This document shows, piece by piece, positions 56,402 to 64,000 of a stretch of 64,000 bases of DNA. Source of the stretch: Daedaleopsis sinensis (Eukaryota; Basidiomycota; Agaricomycetes; Polyporales; Polyporaceae); contig CM066302.1 of the NCBI GenBank assembly GCA_033807695.1, positions 4,774,001-4,838,000 of the forward strand, written 5' to 3'. Each line of letters starts with the position of its first letter. Within the stretch, counting starts at the first letter, position 1. The position numbers were made by a program, and so were the translations under genes. The notes under the pieces were generated by a model, which saw only the letters and a program-made list of their open reading frames with translations, did not search any database and was not told where the DNA came from.

Positions 56402-56716
56402 TGGTCAATTTCGCACGCCTCGGAATTTCCCCGGCCGCTGGAGATTTCCAACGTAATAACATAATATTATCGCATACTAACATCATTTGCGGCGCATTCA
56501 CGACCTTCGTCTAACAGATGCAAATCGTGGCAGAGACGGCAACGCCGCATTCACGCCTGTCCCCTCAGGCCTCAGGCCTCAAGTTCGAGCCGGCTGCCGC
56601 CTAAGCAAGAAGCGGCCTCGTCTTCCAGCACAACAGGTCTTCGCGATCACGGCCTTCGGCCACGGTCCCTCGCTCTACAAGCAAAGCCGCCCCATCGCTA
56701 GCATCGGAAGTTGCAA
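56402..56716. other. Spacer
   Basis: AT-rich near 56380-56480, with an ATAATATTAT stretch. A possible coding extension of the next minus-strand gene was seen, but no supported gene. Confidence 0.25.
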
Positions 56717-59700
56717 TTAGTACAGCATAGTGAACGGCGGCCTTGCGGACTCACGCAATTGTCGCATAGCCGTATTTAAGTTCCAGAGACCGCCTCGCTC
56801 GCTGCAGAACCTTGTGAGCCAAATGCGCCCTGCCCGGATCCTGTTTGTCCATGCTAAACAGTATACGCCATATCGCGTCCGCACACTCATTGGCAGCCAT
56901 GCCGGACGAGTGTGTGCCGGTAGCTCGCACGTGCAGCCCATACAGCCTTTTGACGACGCCTCGAATAATTTTTGCTCGGGCCTGACGGCTTCACGATCAG
57001 TGACACTCAGGCCCAAGATTGGTTTCGCACCTCATCAGCAATTATCTCTCCCGAGCGACTGTTTATGGCGACGACCATAGCGAACTTCTCGACGTCTTCG
57101 GCGCAGGCAGGGACCGGGCGTTCCAATGTCACAAGAAAGGCACATCCGTCCGATTGCTTCAGCTCACCCGCCACGAGGACATACGATCCCAGGCTGGAGG
57201 TATCATCATCAGCACGACGCAAAATGGGGCTCGCAAGCACGCACCACAGGCGCAGGCGGCGGTACTCGGCAAGCATCTTGTTGTAGTCGTCTCGGACGAC
57301 ATGCAGGACTTTGAATGTTGCATACTCGTCTGCAATCATCATCCACACTGTTCCGTCCTCTGCGCCTATCTCCATTACCCTGCCCATCATGAACATCTGC
57401 GTAGTTGCATGTCAACGCGTCCAGCGCAGCTCACGCAGCGCGAACACGAACCTCTTTGGTCCACAAACCTCGCGTGGTCCAGCTGTCCGTGTCTTCGAAG
57501 TACTCCAGATGGGTGGTCAGGCTCGACGGGAGCGCATACATCAACGTCGCGGTGGTTCTCCCCTGAGCACAGGCCATCAGCAGCTGTACTCGTCATGCGT
57601 GGTTCACTCGTCACCTGATCGTCGACAAACCTCGCCCCGAACTTCTCCGTCAGCCACGCCATGTTGTTCTCCCAGTAGTTTCGCAAGTCTTCACCCTCAT
57701 CTAGCTCAGCGATCAGACGAGAGATCGGTTTCAGTCCGAAGAATACGTACCGTAGTTATCACTACTACTATCAGCTGCTTCCTGTTCGTAACTTGTAGCT
57801 GTCGAGGTCACGTCCTCACTCCCAAATCCATCCGACAGAGCAGTTTTCATCAACCGGTCGACTGCTTCTTCGTCGCCATCGTTCGCAGAGCTTTCGCTTA
57901 GCCATTCATCTCCACCGATATCTACGTCGTATGATTGGAAACCAGGTCAGCATTCTATACATGGTTTAGGGTTAACATAGTGAACGAGAAATCACATACC
58001 GACCCGCGTTTTTTTTTCAGGCGGCTCCCCGGGGGATCCTATTGTGAGGCGTCTTTTTCCTAGGCAGACCCGCACAGTTCAGTACCTCATTGCAGCATAC
58101 AACCACAGGCACTTGCCTTTTATCATTTCTGCGTGTTGAAGCGTCTACCGGACGAATGGTGTGGGGTAGAGATGCATGTCAGCGTACAAGGGGCGAGTCA
58201 TCGGCGCTCGCCACTGCGTCTCACGGTCGCACTAGCGCCCAGATTAGCATTTTCCGAGTCTGCCTCGGTGGCCGCACACGAACCACGCCGTCAACGGCAC
58301 ATTCGCTCGTGACGCTGCGCGTCATAGTACACAGTCTGAGGGTACAATATCACTACGCTTTGAAAGACACAAGCATCAGAAACACTTCCAGCTGATACCC
58401 TCATCCTCGTCCCAGAACTCCCCAGCCGCTCCGGACTTCAACAAGTCCCGTACCGCGGTGCTACGGCATCATCAACGATGAGCTCCTCGTGACTAGCCTA
58501 CTGTTGAAACCGCTCACCTTATCATGTTTCTATCCCATAGCCCCTCTTCTTGCAGAGAACTCCTCGCATATTTGAGGAGGTCATTTGCGCTTCGACATCG
58601 CGCGAGCCACCTGCTCGCTTGTTTCGACTTCATCGTCTCCTCCAGGATCTGAGCTGTGCGACTCGTCCCCGGATCTGTGGTCGAACTGCCCGCCGCGGAA
58701 ACCGTGTGTTCGCCATCACTGTCGTCGAACGTTTTCGCCAGACGAGCCCAGCGGATCTGAACGCCTGTGTCTGAGCAAAAGGATTCGCGCTTGGCCAGAT
58801 TAATAGTGCACACCTTTGTGTACCCGTCCAAAATCAACTGATTCTGTAGCTCCATGTACCGTACCAGGCCCGCAATTTCCGACCGTGGCACCATGCGTGG
58901 TATTTCGCGTGTGGTCACACGGAAAGTCACACCCCTTCCATACTCAACTGATTGCTCAACGTTACCCATGGCAAGCACGAAACTCTCAGGTCTGCAAGCT
59001 TGTCAGATCAGCTTGTCAACGCCAAGGTGCGGACTCACCCCAGTCCCATATCCGCATAACGTTCCAGCGCCTCGTCGAGGTTGTCGATATTGTGTACCAC
59101 CACGCATACCGCACCGTTTCCGTTTTTTATGCTGTTCCTCAGCGTGATCAAGATCCTCTTCTCACCCAACGTCATAGATCGAACAGTACCCATCACGGCT
59201 GCCTGAGAGAACGGTAGAAAATGTATACTATAAGATAGACCGGTGGATCAAAGGACGCGTACCTTGTCAACCGGCATCCCAAACATAGTGTTTGGGGTCG
59301 AGCTACCGTACGACACGTTCAGACATGTAGGCAGCCGCGACAGGTCGAGTATCACCGGGCCCAGAACCCCGTTGGTCTGCACAAGATCAGCATCAGCTCC
59401 GGTAGTAGACATCCGGAGAGTACTAACCCACTGAGGCACCCAGTCCGCCCCGACCGCTTTAAGACATTTCGACACCCTGCCGACGTCTTCCTCCAAATCT
59501 CCCCGCATATACTCGTAGGTGGACGACAGCATGCTCGCTACGCACAGTTGAGCAGTGGCTTAGAAGAGGGTGAGTGCGCACCCCGGACCTTCGTCTTTAG
59601 CAACCTTGTGGAACGGTGACTTTTTCGCCACCGTCATGTTGATAGGGTCTGCACCCGTAGCTTGCTTTACCTGGACGCAGAACAGGTAGGTCAACAGGCC

Positions 59701-60231
59701 CAGGCGGGGATCGTGGCTCGGGACGCAGACGTACTGTGACTTGAACTCGCGCATCGTCGGCTTGAGCACCGTCCTCGACCACTTCAACGTTTAACGCCTC
59801 GATCCGGTCACCTTTACCGTCGTTCGAGGACGCCGTCGAGCTGGAGATTCGCATTGCGGTAGATCTAAGAAGAATGACATACCTGTATGCTCTTTTGTTG
59901 CTTCCCGCTCCCGCTGGATATCCAACGCTACAGCGTTGTCCACTTCGACCCCATATTCAGGGAGATACTCGTTTTCACGCCAAAACTGTTCGTCTGTACG
60001 AAGGTCAGTTGTTTGGTCGCACAAACGTAGACGGTTCCATACAGCTTGAGCTCGCCGGAGAGGACATTTCGTAAAAGTGTTAGACGTTGAGCTAGCGCGC
60101 AAAGGACAAAGCACGCCGACGATGCGGAGCTCCTCCCGTCCCTTGCAGATCACGTGCGCAGGCGTTTGAGCCATCGCGGGGGCAGCTCCGCTGCGCAACC
60201 CGAATCCCCTCGGCATACATGAAGGCGGCAT
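56717..60231 (-). CDS. Uncharacterised multi-exon gene (or two genes) downstream of the PIF1 helicase
   Basis: Minus-strand exon-like stretches follow one another with plausible GT-AG introns. 60060-59905 reads RTDEQFWRENEYLPEYG; 59800-59690 reads MREFKSQYVCVPSHDPRLGL; 59520-59270 reads STYEYMRGDLEEDVGRVSKC and PVILDLSRLPTCLNVSYG, split by a 50-bp intron. Then 59190-59040 reads NGAVCVVVHNIDNLDEALER; 58990-58514 reads YMELQNQLILDGYTKVCTIN; 57930-57740 is acidic; and 57396-57007 and about 57000-56720 follow (IADEYATFKVLHVVRDDYNK, KIIRGVVKRLYGLHVRATG). No domain is recognised. The gene starts 128 bp after the helicase stop on the same strand. Exact boundaries, and whether this is one gene, remain open. 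Confidence 0.4.
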
Positions 60232-60358
60232 TTATGCGGATGAGTCCTAATCACACATGTACGACAAAACTTTTACCAGTAGCACACAAAGCCCCATCTA
60301 ATTTACCACGACACTTCGCTCCTGCGCCCCGGATTCGAGCGTTCGAATGGAACCTAAA

Positions 60359-62508
60359 TCAAGGAGCTGCCAGTGCCACGCCCTCGCCGCCAACATCTCC
60401 GAAGACTATGGTTGAAGGGCGTTCTTTTATCTTGTCCAGCCATTTCAAGACTGCCTGATTAACCATGACCTGCAATCGCCATACATTCACTCCACGCGCA
60501 CTGAGACAACACACGCACCTTCTCTTTCAGCTTTCCCCCAATAATCTGCACACAGTCGCGGTGGCCCACTCGCGAGAGCGCAACGTACGCTTGACCTATG
60601 CTTGCGTGAGCAAGTATGGTCCAATATCGGCACGACGACAACACATACCTTCGCAAAAAATGTCCCTGATATGGACCCTTACGTACGGAATAGTTCGCCC
60701 CTGCGCCTTGTGTATGGTTATCGCCCACGCCAGAATCAGGGGCAACTGGCAGAGAGATTATGAGCGCACATACTTGAAGGACAAAGGATAACTGAACCTG
60801 AACGCGTTGATCCACGACGCGGCCGAGGAGATCTTTAACTTCAAACGTGCACGGTTTCACCAGGACGCGCTGGATGCCATCGTTGGTGGTAAAGTCGACT
60901 ATAGGCCACAGTACCCTCGAGCTTTCCGGTTTCGTCCAGTAGTTGTACAGCGTGTTACGTTTGTCGAGGTCATCGTTCGCGATCTGGTGCTTCACCATTT
61001 CGGTCTCTCCTGGCCCGAGATCAACGTCAGTGCCTGCGCCAAGTGGGGTCCAGGAAGGAGCCCCGTTTTGACGACAGGCGTCCTCTGCGCCGAATCCCAC
61101 CACACGACCTGGCGTTCCGTTAACCAGACATGCTGCCATATTCCGGACAAGCATGACTTGCGCTCCAATGGCCAGCTGCAGCTGAGCGCCGACGGGGATG
61201 TCTTCTTTGTCCTTCGCTTTCATCGACGGCCGTCTTGGGTTAGCGGTGGAGGGGCGTCGCAAAGCTGATGGAGATGGCTTCGAGTCTGCTGGAGGATGTG
61301 GCGGGTCGAGAGCCAAGAAGACGTGGCGCGCACCGGACAGCTTCCCCAAGTGTTCCGTGTTGATGTCATGAGCAGTAGACGTCTTCGCCACGAGGTCGAC
61401 CACTGCGGTACCCTTGGAAACGTCCAACGGACGCTTGAGTGCGTCAAAGAACCTTTCAGCGTCCGGCGTGAGTACTCCACGTCGCAGCTTGGCCAGATAT
61501 TCAGCAAGCTCCTCTGCCGTCACGGTCAGCACAGAACATCGCGTAGAGCGCATACAACTTACTATCCTTCTGCTGTCGAATGTTTCCCTCCAGCAGGCAG
61601 ACCCGCGGTACGCTCGCCTCCCACTGACCCGCTTGAAATGCGTATTTCACAGGTTTCGACTTGTCTTTAGACACCGGCGGCAACTGCAGGAAGTCCCCGC
61701 TCACGATGACCTATCTTGAAGTTGTGAGACGCGCACCCCGACGAACAGTCAGACGTACCTGGATTCCACCGAAAGGCTCGTCTATTTCTCGGATAGCACG
61801 GGCGACCGCGTCTAACGTGTCGAATGCGACACCGCCCAGCATGGAAACTAATACGGCGCTGGATATTGGTGTTTCGCGCGGGCATGATGAGTGCACTTAC
61901 GTTCGTCGATGATCAGTGCTCCCGCTGCGCGCCACCGTTGCACCGCGCTCTCTCGATGTCTAACTTCTTCGATTACCTTCTCCACCTGTGGAAGCGGAGT
62001 CGGTAGACCCGCCCAAGCGTGTAGGGTCATCCCTTCGATGTTCGCAGCCGCGCAACCTGTCGACGCAGTCACAGCAACACCCCCTGCCGCTTGATCTGAC
62101 AGCGCGTAGGCGAGGCCAAGCTTGATAGCACCCAGTAGGTGCGACTTGCCTGCTCCTAAAACACAGCGACGACCTCCTTTTCGTGTTGCGGCACCACAAC
62201 GGTGACAGGAAGGACTCACCACCTCCGCCTAGAAGCGCCACAGACTCCTTGTCCATGACTACCACCCGGAATATTGCCTGTTGACCGTCGCTCAGACCAT
62301 AGAAACCTACTTCGGTCAGCTCGTCCTCGGTGAGCACCCGTCTTGGCCGTCCACCCGGAGGTTTGGGGATAGCACGAGTCATCGCGTCTGCAGATGGATC
62401 TCCTTCGTTCGAGACTTCGAAGCTGCGCTTGCGGTTGTTCATCATCGTCGGCAGTAGAGGGCGCGAAGGTAGCGTGGTCGGTAGCCGATTCCTATTCACG
62501 GTGATCAT
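60359..62508 (-). CDS. PIF1-family DNA helicase
   Basis: From ATG 62508 at least eight exons join in frame to a stop at 60359-60361, about 600 residues. The motifs are in helicase order: LSDGQQAIFRVVV (Q-motif region), Walker A GGGAGKSH, VTASTGCAAANIEGMTLHAW (motif Ia), ALIIDELSML (Walker B/motif II), VIVSGDFLQLPPV (motif III), a shortened motif IV region, GAQVMLVRNM, ILAWAITIHKAQG (motif V) and GQAYVALSRV (motif VI). All key residues are present and no frame break is seen. PIF1 enzymes unwind DNA 5' to 3', including G-quadruplexes. The copy is short relative to canonical nuclear/mitochondrial PIF1 and lies among unknown genes, so it may be one of the expanded fungal PIF1-like genes rather than the housekeeping one. 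Confidence 0.85.
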
Positions 62509-63064
62509 GAGATGCGGAGGAGGTACAGATGCAAGTCCATGAACAAAGTCCGTCGTTGCGCCCGCATCACTCCGAAGGCGCTGACGTCACTGCTGACTAT
62601 CCGCATATTCCGCCGCAGATGCCCGCATAAGTATTCCCCAATAACCATACAGACCACGTACTGGTCAAGCTGCAACGCCGTCCTCCGCTGCAACTATTGA
62701 TCTTCAACTTTAAGCCACCTATTGAGCCAATGCCACAATGGTCAGTCGCCGTACACCTGTTCGGTCAGGGCCACCTGAACCAGGCCGTCGGAGCTTTGCG
62801 GAGGTAACTTTAATTTTCGAGACGCCGTGAGAGCCACGTGGCCGTGCCTGAACGACTCAACCGTGCGACTGGCACCAGTCACCATATTAGCCGCATACCA
62901 CGACAAGCACTCGAGCGAAGACGCGACTTGCAGACCAGCATACGACACTTACTTCGGACGGTAAGGCCAAACATGATGTGGCGGTCAGATCGCTAACCCA
63001 CCGCATAAGACATTCCTGCGATCCAGCGTCGATTGTACTTGCGCGCATACAGCCACCGGCCAAC
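62509..63064. promoter_or_regulatory. Divergent spacer between the PIF1 helicase and the zinc-finger gene
   Basis: 556 bp between two head-to-head starts. Short open frames on the minus strand (62742-62948, 62887-63108) show no domain. The spacer must hold both promoters unless an upstream non-coding exon exists. Confidence 0.35.
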
Positions 63065-64000
63065 ATGGCTGACGGCCAATCCAGAAAGTGAGTACCTGAA
63101 CATGACATGCACCTGACACTAATGTCCTCTCAGGCGATGCAAGAAGTGCGACAATCAAACACGGTTCAACCGGAAGGAGCTACTGAAGCACGCACGGAAC
63201 GTGCACTGCGACAACGCCACGATCGCGTTCGGCCAGTCTCAACAGCCCCTCCTCGTACAGAGACAGACGCAGCAGGGTCTGGGTGAAACACTCACCCTGA
63301 AGTGTCCCTGTTGCGACTTCGAAGATGTCCAACTGGACAACATGAAGGTCGATGTTCACCATCATTATTCTCGCCGCCACTAACACGCTTACAGGTCCAT
63401 GCTTCTGCATGCGAGCCTCCACCCCAGACGTGCACCGATGGGACCTTGTATCCAGATTCAGAGCATGTAGAGCCAGGCCCTGTACTATCCGCTGGGCATC
63501 GCATCGCGACGTCGATCGATCAAAGCACGTCAAGGGGGGCAACTCAGGAGTTGGAAGACGTTAGATTCGACGCCTCCGCGGACTTTGGTCAAGGTGAGAG
63601 ACCCCAACTCTGATTTCAGATGGAGCGCAACTTTACGTCGACTTAGCGACAGCCAGCGTTGATTCCCCAACCGAGTATGCGCAGCAGGAACCACCTCGTA
63701 CCACGCCCGTCGAAACACCAACCCTCCAAGCCTGTCCGCCTTTCGGGATGTTGGCATCTACCTCGCACGCCCCGCGGACACGCATAACCTCAGATTCGCG
63801 GGCGTCCACCGCTTCGTTCGCTCAAGAAATGCATGCCATCCGCGAAGGCCAGCAATGCTCCCCCTACTCGCAGACCAGCCCCGGCCGCGCAAGCCCCACA
63901 CGTCTAACTCAACACGCAGCGATTATACTGCACGAAGATGATCAGGCTACGACCGACATTCCGACTGTCTACCCCGATCTTCATACCGTCATCAACGACT
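63065..64000 (+). CDS. C2H2-like zinc-finger protein, N-terminal part (runs off the right edge)
   Basis: Exon 1 (63065-63087) encodes MADGQSRK and joins exon 2 at 63134. There CKKCDNQTRFNRKELLKH plus a following H five residues on gives a C2H2 finger (C-x2-C-x13-H-x4-H). A second Cys pair, KCPCCDFED, follows near 63299. An intron at about 63348-63395 (with CTAAC near its end) and a 26-bp gap near 63593 lead into a Ser/Thr/Pro-rich, polar region that is still open at 64000. No catalytic domain is visible in the window. The gene is divergent from the PIF1 helicase. It could be the DNA-binding front end of a larger mobile-element protein, but this is inference. Confidence 0.5.

Overview
The window reads as nuclear DNA of a mushroom-forming basidiomycete (Agaricomycetes). 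Protein-coding genes are broken by many 45-65 bp introns with GT-AG ends and CTAAC/CTAAT branch sites, base composition is GC-rich, and a KDZ-type transposase N-terminus sits beside a TET/JBP-type dioxygenase, a pairing known from basidiomycetes. It is an accessory, repeat-laden region: almost everything recognisable is a mobile element, an associated gene or a gene fragment. Exon structures were assembled by eye from reading frame and splice signals, without transcripts or searches.

Left block (1-13.9 kb). A KDZ transposase N-terminus with a CxC2 cysteine cluster runs off the left edge on the minus strand. A 384-residue TET/JBP gene lies 33 bp upstream of it on the same strand. Divergent from this is a 948-residue gene with an HMG-box-like N-terminus. 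A minus-strand gene with a Zn2Cys6-like cluster and very acidic linkers follows, then a 481-residue disordered protein and a small basic-N-terminus gene. A short palindrome (core GCGGGCCCGC) recurs through exons, introns and spacers here and is almost absent to the right.

Middle block (13.9-27.8 kb). After tandem repeats and a cluster of perfect hairpins come two large plus-strand genes of unknown function. One encodes 1596 residues with a ParB/sulfiredoxin-like segment, the other 1084 residues. In both, one intron is swollen by tandem copies of related GC-rich hairpins, and many introns share a TTTCGAAA-like motif just upstream of the branch site. Beyond lie a degenerate AT-rich satellite of about 170 bp period and a patch of telomere-like TTAGGG derivatives.

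Transposon nest (28-50.3 kb). A decayed Ty3/gypsy element is interrupted twice in the same part of pol. One interruption is a 6.76 kb chromodomain gypsy element (350 bp LTRs with 3 differences, target duplication GTCCT, a candidate -1 frameshift site between gag and pol). The other is a 6.3 kb Ty1/copia element (339 bp LTRs about 5% diverged, target duplication CAGAA, a half-tRNA-iMet primer site), itself carrying an 850 bp insertion. Next come a hAT fragment, a copia fragment and a second, heavily mutated chromodomain gypsy copy.

Right block (50.3-64 kb). This holds a broken importin-beta (IPO5/Kap121-like) fragment, several unrecognised multi-exon genes, an apparently intact PIF1-family helicase gene, and, divergent from it, the start of a C2H2-like zinc-finger gene that leaves the window.
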